Source: Bacillus thermozeamaize
GTDB taxonomy: Bacteria > Bacillota > Bacilli > ZCTH02-B2
Direction: 5' to 3'
Assembly (NCBI GenBank): GCA_002159075.1
Contig: LZRT01000120.1
Span: forward strand, 1-49,052
Length of the DNA stretch: 49,052 nucleotides
The notes under the pieces are model-generated. The model saw nothing but the letters and a program-made list of their open reading frames with translations. It ran no database searches and was not told the DNA's origin. The translations under genes and the position numbers were made by a program. Every line of letters begins with the position of its first letter. Position 1 is the first letter of the stretch. Positions 33,132-41,545 of this stretch are shown in pieces.

Positions 33132-34784
33132 ATGTCGACAGAAACGTTTGAACAGGCATATCGCCAGTGGCTGGAAAAGACGCAAGAACTGCTCGAAAAA
33201 TTTCCGGAGCGGCAAGAGACGTTTACGACCCTTTCGGGCATACCGGTGGACCGGCTGTATCTGCCGGAGTCGCCAGACGAAAAGTATCTGGAAAAACTGG
33301 GCCTGCCGGGAGAATATCCCTATACGCGGGGGATTCAGCCAACCATGTATCGTGCCCGGTACTGGACGATGCGGCAATATGCCGGTTTCGGCAGCGCGGA
33401 AGAAACCAACCGCAGGTTTCGTTATCTTTTGGAACAAGGGCAGACCGGCTTAAGCGTGGCCTTTGACCTGCCGACGCAAATCGGGTACGACTCGGATGAC
33501 CCGATGGCCGGAGGCGAAGTCGGAAAAGTGGGCGTAGCCATCGATTCGCTCCTGGACATGGAACAGTTGTTTGAAGGGATTCCGCTGGACAAGGTCAGCA
33601 CCTCGATGACCATCAACGCCCCGGCCTCCGTTCTGTTGGCGATGTATATCGCTGTCGGCGAGAAGCAAGGGGTCGATCCGAAAAAATTGCAAGGGACCAT
33701 TCAAAACGACATCCTGAAAGAATATGTGGCTCGCGGTACATATATTTTCCCGCCAAAGCCCTCGATGCGCCTGATTACGGACATCTTTGCGTATTGTTCG
33801 CAACACCTGCCGAAGTGGAACACCATTAGTATCAGCGGGTATCACATTCGGGAGGCGGGTTCGACTGCCGTCCAAGAAGTGGCTTTCACCTTGGCCAACG
33901 GCGTGGCCTATGTCCAGGCAGCGCTGGATGCCGGATTGGAAGTGGATGAATTTGCGCCGCGGCTGGCCTTTTTTTTCAACGCCCATAACCATTTCTTCGA
34001 AGAGGTGGCAAAGTTCCGTGCCGCCCGCAGAATTTGGGCCAAATTGATGAAAGAGCGTTTTCAAGCCAAGAATCCCAGATCCTGGCAGCTTCGCTTTCAT
34101 ACGCAAACCGGCGGTTCGACGCTTACGGCTCAACAGCCGGACAATAACATCGTCAGGGTCACCCTGCAAGCGCTCGCTGCCGTCTTGGGCGGCACACAAA
34201 GCCTGCACACCAACGCGCGGGACGAGGCATTGGCGCTGCCGACAGAAGAGTCGGCGCGGATTGCCCTGCGTACGCAACAGATCATCGCTTATGAAAGCGG
34301 CGTCGCTGACACCGTGGATCCCCTTGCCGGTTCCTATTTCGTGGAGTACTTGACAGACGCGATCGAAGAAGAAGTCTGGAAATATTTAGATGCCATTGAG
34401 GCGATGGGTGGGGCGGTTTCCGCGATCGAACAGGGATATATGCAACGGGAAATTCGCAAGGCGGCGTATGAAACGCAGCAAGCCATCGAACGGGGTGAGC
34501 AGGTGGTGGTTGGGGTGAACCGTTTCCGCATTGAGGAAGAGACGCCCCCGCAATTGTTGCGCGTGGATCCCGCCATTGCAGAACGGCAAAAGCAGAAGCT
34601 GGCAAAGGTCCGCGCCGAGCGAAATGCCGCGCAGGTCAACCATTGCCTGCAACAGTTGGAACAGGCGGCCAAAGGGGATCAGAATCTGATGCCGTATATT
34701 CTGGAAGCGGTTCGCGCCTATGCCACGGTCGGAGAGATCTGCGGCACCTTGCGGAAAGTATTTGGAGAATACCAGGCAACCTGA
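33132..34784 (+). CDS. mcmA: Methylmalonyl-CoA mutase-type large (catalytic) subunit
   Basis: TIM-barrel subunit of adenosylcobalamin-dependent acyl-CoA mutase, expected to interconvert methylmalonyl-CoA and succinyl-CoA. The 550-residue protein lacks a B12 domain and so is of the two-subunit type. It contains [23 protein letters not shown], where Gln69 occupies the position of the usual Tyr; Arg201 in the [13 protein letters not shown] segment and His238 in [11 protein letters not shown] are kept. The retained Arg supports a carboxylated substrate, but the Gln is a substrate-pocket difference. GAGGAG (33118-33123) selects ATG 33132. The partner B12 subunit is the next gene. Confidence 0.9.
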   Translation: MSTETFEQAYRQWLEKTQELLEKFPERQETFTTLSGIPVDRLYLPESPDEKYLEKLGLPGEYPYTRGIQPTMYRARYWTMRQYAGFGSAEETNRRFRYLLEQGQTGLSVAFDLPTQIGYDSDDPMAGGEVGKVGVAIDSLLDMEQLFEGIPLDKVSTSMTINAPASVLLAMYIAVGEKQGVDPKKLQGTIQNDILKEYVARGTYIFPPKPSMRLITDIFAYCSQHLPKWNTISISGYHIREAGSTAVQEVAFTLANGVAYVQAALDAGLEVDEFAPRLAFFFNAHNHFFEEVAKFRAARRIWAKLMKERFQAKNPRSWQLRFHTQTGGSTLTAQQPDNNIVRVTLQALAAVLGGTQSLHTNARDEALALPTEESARIALRTQQIIAYESGVADTVDPLAGSYFVEYLTDAIEEEVWKYLDAIEAMGGAVSAIEQGYMQREIRKAAYETQQAIERGEQVVVGVNRFRIEEETPPQLLRVDPAIAERQKQKLAKVRAERNAAQVNHCLQQLEQAAKGDQNLMPYILEAVRAYATVGEICGTLRKVFGEYQAT

Positions 34785-34835
34785 ACCGAAGCCACCTCTT
34801 AAGCCACCTCAGTTGAAAAAGGAGTGAAACAGCTT

Positions 34836-35660
34836 ATGTCTACACAGCCAATCCGCGTATTGGTCGCCAAGCCAGGTTTGGATGGGCATGATCGGGGCGC
34901 GCTCGTCATTGCCCAGGCCTTGAGGGATGAAGGAATGGAAGTGATTTATACCGGCCTGCGCCAGACGCCGGAGCAAATCGTCCACAGCGCCATTCAGGAA
35001 GATGTGGATGTCATCGGCCTGTCGATCCTCTCCGGTGCGCACAATGAGTTGGTTCCGGAAGTGATGCGTCTGTTGAAAGAAAATGAGGCGGAAGATATTT
35101 GTGTCGTGGTCGGGGGCGTCATCCCTGAAGAAGATATTCCGTATTTGGAATCATTGGGTGTGAAAAGGGTGTTTACTCCCGGCACATCGACACAGGAAGT
35201 GGCGCAATTTATCAGGCAACATGTCAAGCCCCAGTCCAATCTTTTGGTAAAGGCACAGCCGCCACGAAAAATGGCCCACCTGGGCATTGCGGTGAAAAAT
35301 CTGGAAGAAGCCATTGCCGTTTACGCCAAGTTGGGCTTTCAACTGGAGAGCCAGGAGACGGTGGAAAGCGAAGGCGTCAAGGTGGCGTTTCTGACATTGG
35401 GAGAAAGCCATGTGGAACTGCTGGCCCCTCTTCATCCGCAAAGTCCGATCGCCAAATTCATTGAAAAGCGCGGCGAAGGGATTCACCATTTGGCGATTGA
35501 AGTGGACGATATCGAAACTCAGCTTGCTTCTTACCAGGCACAAGGCATCCAGTTGATTGATGAAAAGCCGAAAGCAGGTGCCCACCAGACGAGGGTGGCT
35601 TTTGTCCATCCCCGTTCCACGCACGGTGTTCTTTTGGAGCTTTGCCAACCTGCCCACTAA
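34836..35660 (+). CDS. Fused B12-binding mutase subunit and methylmalonyl-CoA epimerase
   Basis: One 274-residue open frame with two domains. Residues 1-132 are a cobalamin-binding domain with the DxHxxG loop Asp16-His18-Gly21 ([10 protein letters not shown]), LSILSGAHN and [11 protein letters not shown], the small subunit of methylmalonyl-CoA mutase. Residues 145-274 are a VOC fold resembling methylmalonyl-CoA epimerase, with [16 protein letters not shown] (metal-binding His148), [31 protein letters not shown] and GVLLELCQP supplying further His/Glu ligands. The linker is short (about 133-144). The start ATG at 34836 follows AAAGGAG at 11-nt spacing. The fused protein could rearrange and racemise substrate in the same complex. 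The fusion is seen directly; its stability in the cell is inferred. Confidence 0.9.
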   Translation: MSTQPIRVLVAKPGLDGHDRGALVIAQALRDEGMEVIYTGLRQTPEQIVHSAIQEDVDVIGLSILSGAHNELVPEVMRLLKENEAEDICVVVGGVIPEEDIPYLESLGVKRVFTPGTSTQEVAQFIRQHVKPQSNLLVKAQPPRKMAHLGIAVKNLEEAIAVYAKLGFQLESQETVESEGVKVAFLTLGESHVELLAPLHPQSPIAKFIEKRGEGIHHLAIEVDDIETQLASYQAQGIQLIDEKPKAGAHQTRVAFVHPRSTHGVLLELCQPAH

Positions 35661-35738
35661 AAGCCCACTAAAAACCGAGCATCGCGTGATCAGGATACGT
35701 TGCGGACGTAGTTTGAATAAGGGAGTGGGAGGTATATC

Positions 35739-37310
35739 GTGAGGCCATCTGAGGATAATGCCGCAAAAATGCAGGAAAAAATCGAAGAGCTGCATCGTCG
35801 TCGCCAGAAAGTGGTGTTGGGGGGCGGCTATGAGAAGATCGACGCGCAACATCGGCGAGGCAAACTGACAGCCAGGGAACGGCTCAACATCCTTCTGGAT
35901 GAAGGAACCTTTGTGGAATTAAACCCGTTTATTGAACACCGGAGCAACAATTTCGGCATGGATCAGGTTGAGGCTCCCGGTGAAGGGGTGGTCACCGGAT
36001 TTGGAAAGATCCAGGGGCGGCCGGTTTACGTGTTTGCACAGGATTTCACGGTGTTTGGCGGTGCTCTGGGTGAAATGCACGCCAAGAAAATTGCCAATAT
36101 CATGGATTTGGCGGCCAAGAATGGGGCGCCGGTCATCGGGCTGAACGATTCGGGAGGCGCACGGATCCAGGAAGGCGTCGTGTCCCTGGACGGGTACGGG
36201 CACATTTTCTACCGCAATTCCATCTATTCAGGCGTCATCCCGCAAATATCCGTCATCATGGGCCCCAACGCGGGAGGGGCGGTCTATTCTCCGGCGATTA
36301 CCGATTTTGTGTTTATGGTTGAAAAAACCAGCCAAATGTTCATCACAGGTCCCAAGGTGATTCAGGCGGTTACCGGAGAACAGATTTCGGCGGAAGATTT
36401 GGGCGGCGCCCGTGTGCATGCCACGGTGAGCGGGAATGCCCATTTTACAGCGGCGACGGAAGAGGAAGCCCTTCAACAAGTCCGCCGCCTGTTGAGCTTT
36501 TTGCCGCAAAATAACAAGGAAATGCCGCCGCGCAAGGAAGCCAAGCCTGACGATGGATGGGTGGAAGAGCTGATTGATATCGTGCCGGTCGAAGGAACCA
36601 AGGTGTATGACATCCGCGAAGTCATCCATCGCATCGTGGATGATGGAGATTTTATGGAGGTCCACGAACGTTTTGCGCGAAACATTGTCGTCGGTTTTGC
36701 GCGAATCGACGGCTACTCGGTAGGGATTGTTGCCAACCAGCCCAAGGTGATGGCGGGCGGCCTTGACATCGATTCTTCCGACAAACTGTCCAGGTTCGTG
36801 CGCTTTTGTGACGCTTTCAACATTCCTCTCATCACCTTTGAAGACGTGACGGGATTTTTTCCGGGCGTCAACCAGGAACACCGGGGAATTATCCGGCACG
36901 GAGCGAAAATCTTATATGCCTATTCAGAGGCCACCGTGCCCAAGATTACCGTCATTCTCCGGAAAGCATACGGCGGCGCCTACGTCGCCTTGAACAGCAA
37001 GGCGATCGGGGCAGACGTGGTTTATGCCTGGCCGAATGCGGAAATTGCTGTCATGGGACCGGAAGGGGCGGCCAATATCATCTTCAGCAAGGAGATTGAA
37101 CAAAGCGACGACCCGGAGGCTACCCGCGCGGCCAAGATTGCCGAATACCGGAACAAATTCGCCAATCCGTACGTGGCAGCAGCCCATGGGATGGTGGATG
37201 ACGTGATCGATCCGCGGGAGACGAGAAAAAAACTGCGGGAGGCCCTGGAAATGCTTCGCAACAAGAAAGAAACGCGGCCGTGGAAAAAACACGGGAACAT
37301 TCCACTGTGA
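35739..37310 (+). CDS. Acyl-CoA carboxylase carboxyltransferase subunit (PccB/MmdA type)
   Basis: The 523-residue biotin-dependent carboxyltransferase has two crotonase-like domains, with GKLTARERLNILLDEGTF, LNDSGGARIQEGV, IMGPNAGGAVYSPA in the first and DVTGFFPGVNQEHRGIIRHG, LRKAYGGAYVALNSK in the second. The likely role is propionyl-CoA carboxylase or methylmalonyl-CoA decarboxylase alpha, feeding the mutase and epimerase beside it. No biotin carrier or carboxylase gene is adjacent; AccB/AccC at 10.9-12.8 kb could supply these (inference). The start is GTG 35739 after GGGAGGT. Confidence 0.93.
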   Translation: MRPSEDNAAKMQEKIEELHRRRQKVVLGGGYEKIDAQHRRGKLTARERLNILLDEGTFVELNPFIEHRSNNFGMDQVEAPGEGVVTGFGKIQGRPVYVFAQDFTVFGGALGEMHAKKIANIMDLAAKNGAPVIGLNDSGGARIQEGVVSLDGYGHIFYRNSIYSGVIPQISVIMGPNAGGAVYSPAITDFVFMVEKTSQMFITGPKVIQAVTGEQISAEDLGGARVHATVSGNAHFTAATEEEALQQVRRLLSFLPQNNKEMPPRKEAKPDDGWVEELIDIVPVEGTKVYDIREVIHRIVDDGDFMEVHERFARNIVVGFARIDGYSVGIVANQPKVMAGGLDIDSSDKLSRFVRFCDAFNIPLITFEDVTGFFPGVNQEHRGIIRHGAKILYAYSEATVPKITVILRKAYGGAYVALNSKAIGADVVYAWPNAEIAVMGPEGAANIIFSKEIEQSDDPEATRAAKIAEYRNKFANPYVAAAHGMVDDVIDPRETRKKLREALEMLRNKKETRPWKKHGNIPL

Positions 37311-37355
37311 GCCCTTGGCTTTTCGGCAACAAACCCTTTGAGAGGGCGTGATGGC

Positions 37356-38465
37356 GTGATTCGTTGGCAGATCGGAGAGGTGATGGATGTTCTCTCCAGC
37401 TGTCCCACCCTGCAGGAGCTGTCGGTGCGCGTGGAAGGAAGGACAGAAAAAGCGCTGAGTTTTCCTGCGCTGATTGGACCAGTGAGGAAGGGAGATCGCG
37501 TCCTTCTCAACACGACAGCCGTTTATCTGGGCTTGGGAACCGGAGGATACCATCTGGTGGCACAGACTGTCCAAAGAAACGGTTCGGATAAACCGGATGT
37601 TCAGCCTGTGTCGCCTCTGTCCTCCATTTCCGGCCACATCATGAAAATCCGCTACACGCCCTATCAAATCGCGGTGCAAAGTTGCGAAGAGGAAAACAGC
37701 CCTTTTCATGAGATCATGAAAACGGCCTCTTCGCTTGAGGGAATGCCGGTTTTAATCGGCGAGCTGCACAGCATGCTCCCCATTTTGGTGACCGGCATCA
37801 AATGGTTTAAAAAGACGCAGAACTGGCGCATCGTTTACGTGATGAGTGATGGTGCTGCCTTGCCCCTTGCCATGAGCCGACACGTCCAAACCTTGCGGTC
37901 ATGTGATTGGATTGCGGGGACGATTACATATGGTCACGCGTTTGGCGGCGATCTGGAAGCGGTCAACCTGTATTCGGCGCTGCTGGCCGCAAGACACATC
38001 CTCCAGGCTGACGTCGCCATCCTGATGATGGGGCCGGGAACGGTCGGCACAGGGACAAAATGGGGTTTTTCCGGCGCAGAGGTGGCTGAAATGATTCATG
38101 CCACCTTTTCTCTCGAGGGACGGCCGATTTTGGTGCCCAGGATCAGTTTTGCCGACCGCAGAAGCCGCCACCAGGGGATCAGCCATCATCAGATGACCTT
38201 GATCAGGCAGGCGATACACGTTCCTTTCATCTATTCCGTACCGCCTTTTCAAGGCCGGGAAGAGGAAGTGATCCGCGGGCAATTGGCCTCCATCTGCCAT
38301 TCGAAGGTCCAGCTTTACAGGAGATCCATTCTGGAATGGGATGACTTGTTTGCTCTTTTGGAACACTACCCTGGAAGCGAAATCACTGTTATGGGACGAA
38401 CGGTGAGACAGGACCCCGCTTATTTTTGGGGTGTCCTGCACGGACTCGCCCCCCTGCTGGATTGA
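37356..38465 (+). CDS. DUF3866 family protein
   Basis: A 369-residue protein matching DUF3866, a family of Bacilli and actinobacteria without an assigned role. Seen: an N-terminal beta-rich part (IRWQIGEVMDV; FPALIGPVRKGDRVLLNTTA), a Rossmann-like middle with VYVMSDGAALPLAMSR, GTITYGHAFGGDLEAVN and MMGPGTVGTGTKWGFSG, and a late basic segment SFADRRSRHQGISHH. No catalytic set is known. The start GTG at 37356 follows GAGAGGG; upstream TTG 37338 is less likely. Its 3' end overlaps the mciZ-like gene on the other strand by 77 nt. Confidence 0.82.
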   Translation: MIRWQIGEVMDVLSSCPTLQELSVRVEGRTEKALSFPALIGPVRKGDRVLLNTTAVYLGLGTGGYHLVAQTVQRNGSDKPDVQPVSPLSSISGHIMKIRYTPYQIAVQSCEEENSPFHEIMKTASSLEGMPVLIGELHSMLPILVTGIKWFKKTQNWRIVYVMSDGAALPLAMSRHVQTLRSCDWIAGTITYGHAFGGDLEAVNLYSALLAARHILQADVAILMMGPGTVGTGTKWGFSGAEVAEMIHATFSLEGRPILVPRISFADRRSRHQGISHHQMTLIRQAIHVPFIYSVPPFQGREEEVIRGQLASICHSKVQLYRRSILEWDDLFALLEHYPGSEITVMGRTVRQDPAYFWGVLHGLAPLLD

Positions 38466-38607
38466 CCCTCCGCAAATACTCTTCCAAGGTAAGCCTGGTG
38501 CGGGCCAGTTGCCGTAATTTTTCCCGAATTTCCCATCCCTTGCCCGAGAGGATCAGTTGATGCGGCGTGTGGACGCATTGAAAAGGGATTCGTTTCATTC
38601 GTTTCAT
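38389..38607 (-). CDS. mciZ: MciZ-like Z-ring inhibitor peptide, extended
   Basis: A 72-residue basic protein. Residues 18-47, LILSGKGWEIREKLRQLART with the following LTLEEYL, resemble the 40-residue MciZ of B. subtilis (VLVGKAWEIRAKLKEYGRT), which caps FtsZ filaments in the mother cell during sporulation. It is next to nudF, as expected. AGGAGG at 8-nt spacing selects ATG 38607. Unlike MciZ, it has a C-terminal tail of about 23 residues, encoded antisense to the end of the DUF3866 gene. Match made from memory without alignment. Confidence 0.7.
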   Translation of the reverse strand: MKRMKRIPFQCVHTPHQLILSGKGWEIREKLRQLARTRLTLEEYLRRVNPAGGRVRAGHPKNKRGPVSPFVP

Positions 38608-38707
38608 CGCAACTTCCTCCTGTATCCGGTGTTGCTCATAATATATGGACAGTGTGGGACAAGTATGCTTGTAACTTGCGCAAAGCAGCCTACAAGGAGC
38701 GCGATCG

Positions 38708-39268
38708 ATGAATACTTATGAAGAAAAAACGCTTCAGGTGGAAACGCTTTATGCCGGGCGGATTATTACGGTCAAACGGCATCAGGTGCTGCTCCCCGAC
38801 GGCAAACAAGGGATGAGGGAAGTGGTTGAACACCCGGGGGCGGTGGCCGTCTTGCCCATTTTGGCTGATGGACATTTGTTGCTCATTCGGCAATATCGAA
38901 AAGCGGTAGAGGAGTCATTGATCGAGATCCCGGCCGGCAAATTGGAATCCGGAGAGTTACCCGAAGCATGCGCCCGGCGCGAGCTTTGGGAAGAGACGGG
39001 ACTGACGGCAGAAAAACTGCAGTTCCTTTATTCGTTTTACACCTCGCCCGGTTTCGCCAATGAACGGATTTACCTGTTTCTGGCATGGATTGGAAAGGAC
39101 AGCGTCCAACGGCCACCTTCTCTGGATGAGGATGAATTTGTTGAGCCGTTCGCCGTCACCCTTGAAGAAGGCTTGCGTTGGGTGATGGATGGCCGGATTA
39201 AAGACGCCAAAACGGCGTTGGCTATCCAGGCCTGGAATCTTTTACAAATGGGAAAACTGGAAATTTGA
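38708..39268 (+). CDS. nudF: ADP-ribose pyrophosphatase (NUDIX)
   Basis: Hydrolyses ADP-ribose to AMP and ribose 5-phosphate. The 186-residue protein has the Nudix box GKLESGELPEACARRELWEE continued by TGL, plus the characteristic YEEKTLQVETLYAGRIITV N-terminus and FYTSPGFANERIYLFLA after the box, typical of NudF. The start ATG follows AAGGAGCG. It is divergent from mciZ and precedes spoIIM, the B. subtilis order. Confidence 0.95.
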   Translation: MNTYEEKTLQVETLYAGRIITVKRHQVLLPDGKQGMREVVEHPGAVAVLPILADGHLLLIRQYRKAVEESLIEIPAGKLESGELPEACARRELWEETGLTAEKLQFLYSFYTSPGFANERIYLFLAWIGKDSVQRPPSLDEDEFVEPFAVTLEEGLRWVMDGRIKDAKTALAIQAWNLLQMGKLEI

Positions 39269-39321
39269 TTCTATCCCCCGCTGATCCTGAATAGGATTCC
39301 AATAAATAGGGGGAACAGGGT

Positions 39322-39948
39322 ATGAAAAGAGCGATTGGAACACTTGCGACACGCACGCGCATTCTTCGCGGCACATTGTTATTTACGTCGATTCTGTTCA
39401 TCATGGGCGTGATCTTCGGTGCAATCCTGGTCAATGTGATGGGTCCGGAACAGCGAAACGAACTCCTGGACGATCTGAATCAGTTTTTCCTGCATGTCAG
39501 CCATTCCCAAACCGACTCACCTGGCATTCTGAACATGTTGGGAGAAGAATTGAGACTGGTTCTGGTGCTCTGGATACTGGGGCTTTCCGTGATTGGCTTT
39601 CCCCTTATCCTGGCTATTGTCTTTGCGAAAGGGATGGCCATCGGCTTTACGGTCGGTTTTTTGGTTCAACAATTGACCTGGAAGGGCATCTTGCTCGCTG
39701 CCGTCAGTGTTTTGCCGCAGAATCTCTTACTCATTCCCGCTTTGTTGCTGGCATCATCGGCAAGCATTCTCTTTTCGCTGTCACTGCTCCGGATGATTTT
39801 TCGCAAGGGGCCGGCCATGGTGCGTGAAGAATGGCTGCAGTACAATGGCATCATGTTGACAGTGGGAGGCATCTTTTTTGTTGCCGTTCTCGTGGAGTCC
39901 TACGTCTCCCCCTACCTGATCGGGTGGGTGACCTCGGCGTGGAGTTGA
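39322..39948 (+). CDS. spoIIM: Stage II sporulation protein M
   Basis: Membrane component of the SpoIID-SpoIIM-SpoIIP machine that remodels septal peptidoglycan for engulfment. The 208-residue protein has five membrane helices (about 18-40, 70-100, 103-120, 123-147, 172-195) and the family motif IVFAKGMAIGFTVGFLVQQLTWKG, then VLPQNLLLIPALLLASSASI. The start ATG follows a weak AGGGGGAACAGGG site. Sigma-E dependence is expected from the family. Confidence 0.95.
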   Translation: MKRAIGTLATRTRILRGTLLFTSILFIMGVIFGAILVNVMGPEQRNELLDDLNQFFLHVSHSQTDSPGILNMLGEELRLVLVLWILGLSVIGFPLILAIVFAKGMAIGFTVGFLVQQLTWKGILLAAVSVLPQNLLLIPALLLASSASILFSLSLLRMIFRKGPAMVREEWLQYNGIMLTVGGIFFVAVLVESYVSPYLIGWVTSAWS

Positions 39949-39978
39949 TTGACGATCCTCATTGAACAGATTATCAAA

Positions 39979-40028
39979 TGATACCCATTCTTAATTAGTT
40001 TGACTTGCCTTTTACCCCTTCCTATAAT
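39979..40028 (+). promoter_or_regulatory. Promoter of fur with possible Fur-type operator
   Basis: TTGACT (40000-40005), 17-bp spacer, TATAAT (40023-40028), a near-consensus sigma-A promoter. Directly upstream, TGATACCCATTCTTA (39979-39993) matches ten of fourteen positions of the Fur/PerR 7-1-7 box; this suggests autoregulation but is weak. Confidence 0.75.
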
Positions 40029-40057
40029 GTAAGGTAGTGATCTTGGGAGGGGTCTGA

Positions 40058-40606
40058 ATGGAAGAACGACTGGAGCAAATCAAAGAAAAAATGCATGCCA
40101 TGAATTACAAGTTGACTCCACAACGAGAAGCAACCCTCCGCGTCATGTTGGAAAACCAGGTTGACCATCTCAGCGCAGAAGATGTGTATCTGCTTGTGAA
40201 GGAAAAATTTCCGGACATTGGACTGGCGACCGTATACCGAACGTTGGATTTGCTCAGCGATCTGAAAGTGATTAACAAACTGAATTTTGGCGACGGCGTG
40301 GCCCGTTACGAGATGCGCGATGAAAACATGGAGCATCATCACCATCATCTTGTCTGCGTAGAGTGTGGAGCGGTGGACGAGATTATTGAAGACTGGCTGG
40401 GACCCATTGAAGAGAAAGTGGAGCGCGACTTCGGGTTTAAAATTTTGGATCATCGGTTGATTTTCCACGGCGTGTGCCACCGTTGCCAGGCAGTGGACAA
40501 CCAGGGGCCTCCTGAGCATCCGGATGAGCGTTCTGGAATGCACAGCCAGGAAAAGGACACCGGGAAAAAATCGTCACACCGCCGCGGTTCCAACTTCTCA
40601 CGTTAA
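40058..40606 (+). CDS. fur: Ferric uptake regulator Fur
   Basis: Iron-responsive repressor. The 182-residue protein has the winged helix with LTPQREATLRVMLEN and DIGLATVYRTLDLLSDLKVI, metal ligands in MEHHHHHLVC, the structural cysteine pairs CVECG and CHRCQ, and a C-terminal tail of about 30 polar residues beyond the usual end. Context spoIIM-fur-xerD supports Fur over PerR or Zur, although the metal cannot be proved from sequence. The start ATG follows GGGAGGGG. The stop codon lies in the loop of a hairpin. Confidence 0.9.
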   Translation: MEERLEQIKEKMHAMNYKLTPQREATLRVMLENQVDHLSAEDVYLLVKEKFPDIGLATVYRTLDLLSDLKVINKLNFGDGVARYEMRDENMEHHHHHLVCVECGAVDEIIEDWLGPIEEKVERDFGFKILDHRLIFHGVCHRCQAVDNQGPPEHPDERSGMHSQEKDTGKKSSHRRGSNFSR

Positions 40607-40619
40607 AGTGAGAAGTTTT
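40592..40619 (+). terminator. Hairpin spanning the fur stop codon
   Basis: AACTTCTCAC (40592-40601) pairs perfectly with GTGAGAAGTT (40608-40617); the 6-nt loop holds the fur stop TAA (40604-40606). Only four T follow, so it may act as a weak attenuator or mRNA 3' stabiliser between fur and xerD. Confidence 0.6.
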
Positions 40620-40637
40620 GCCTTAGAGGTGACCAAC

Positions 40638-41525
40638 ATGGATGAAGCCCTTGACCGATTTATTCATTTTTTAAAAGTGGAGAAAGGCTTGTCGAGGAAT
40701 ACTGTGGAGGCATACCACCGCGACATTTTTTATTACCTTTCCTATTTGCGGAAAGAAGGGGTCCTTCGGTTGGAAGACAGCCATGAAGGGCACTTGCTGA
40801 ACTATTTGCGGCTGCAACGGCAGGCCGGCAAGTCCAGCGCTTCTGTGGCCCGTCTCACTGCATCCTTGCGTAATTTTTACAAGTTTTTGTGGCTTGAGAA
40901 AAAAATTCCGCATAATCCGGCCCAGGATTTGCCTACGCCGAAACGGGATCAGCGCTTGCCCCACGTGCTGACGGCCGCTGAAGTGGAGGCTTTGCTGAAC
41001 ACGCCGAAGCGGGACACGCCGCTTGGCATACGGGATACGGCGATGCTGGAGCTGTTGTATGCGACCGGGATGCGTGTCTCGGAACTGTTGTCTCTCAAAC
41101 TGACCGACCTTCAACTGGAGATGGGGTTTTTGAAATGCCTCGGGAAAGGTTCAAAAGAGCGAATCATTCCGGTCGGGCAGCTTGCGGTTGAAGCGGTCAA
41201 CCGCTATCTCGCGTTTGGCAGGCCCCATTTGCTGAAAGGAAAAACCAGTGACGTCCTGTTTCTGAATTCCCGTGGAGAACCGCTTTCCCGGCAAGGATTC
41301 TGGAAAATGATCAAACGGTACGCCCGGCAAGCTCAGATCACCAAACCTCTGACACCACACGTGCTTCGCCACTCTTTTGCCACCCACTTGCTGGAAAATG
41401 GCGCCGACCTGCGATCGGTCCAGGAAATGCTGGGGCATGCAGACATTTCGACGACGCAGATTTATACCCATGTGACGCATTCGAAAATCCGCGATACATA
41501 CCGCATCGCTCACCCTCGCGCCTAG
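40638..41525 (+). CDS. xerD: Site-specific tyrosine recombinase XerD
   Basis: Resolves chromosome dimers at dif with its partner. The 295-residue protein has the SAM-like N-terminal core-binding domain and the catalytic domain with Arg146, Lys173 (GKGSKER), His241 and Arg244 ([12 protein letters not shown]), His267 and nucleophile Tyr276 ([10 protein letters not shown]). GAGGTGA (40626-40632) selects ATG 40638; an upstream frame extension overlaps fur without a ribosome site. A complete, housekeeping-type Xer, not a phage integrase. Confidence 0.96.
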   Translation: MDEALDRFIHFLKVEKGLSRNTVEAYHRDIFYYLSYLRKEGVLRLEDSHEGHLLNYLRLQRQAGKSSASVARLTASLRNFYKFLWLEKKIPHNPAQDLPTPKRDQRLPHVLTAAEVEALLNTPKRDTPLGIRDTAMLELLYATGMRVSELLSLKLTDLQLEMGFLKCLGKGSKERIIPVGQLAVEAVNRYLAFGRPHLLKGKTSDVLFLNSRGEPLSRQGFWKMIKRYARQAQITKPLTPHVLRHSFATHLLENGADLRSVQEMLGHADISTTQIYTHVTHSKIRDTYRIAHPRA

Positions 41526-41545
41526 GAGGGAGACGCGGGAAAGGG

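Noticed and set aside
39275-39313. CCCCC/GGGGG pairing over the spoIIM leader
   Set aside because: Pairing is short and broken by bulges, much weaker than the three ribosome-site hairpins reported.
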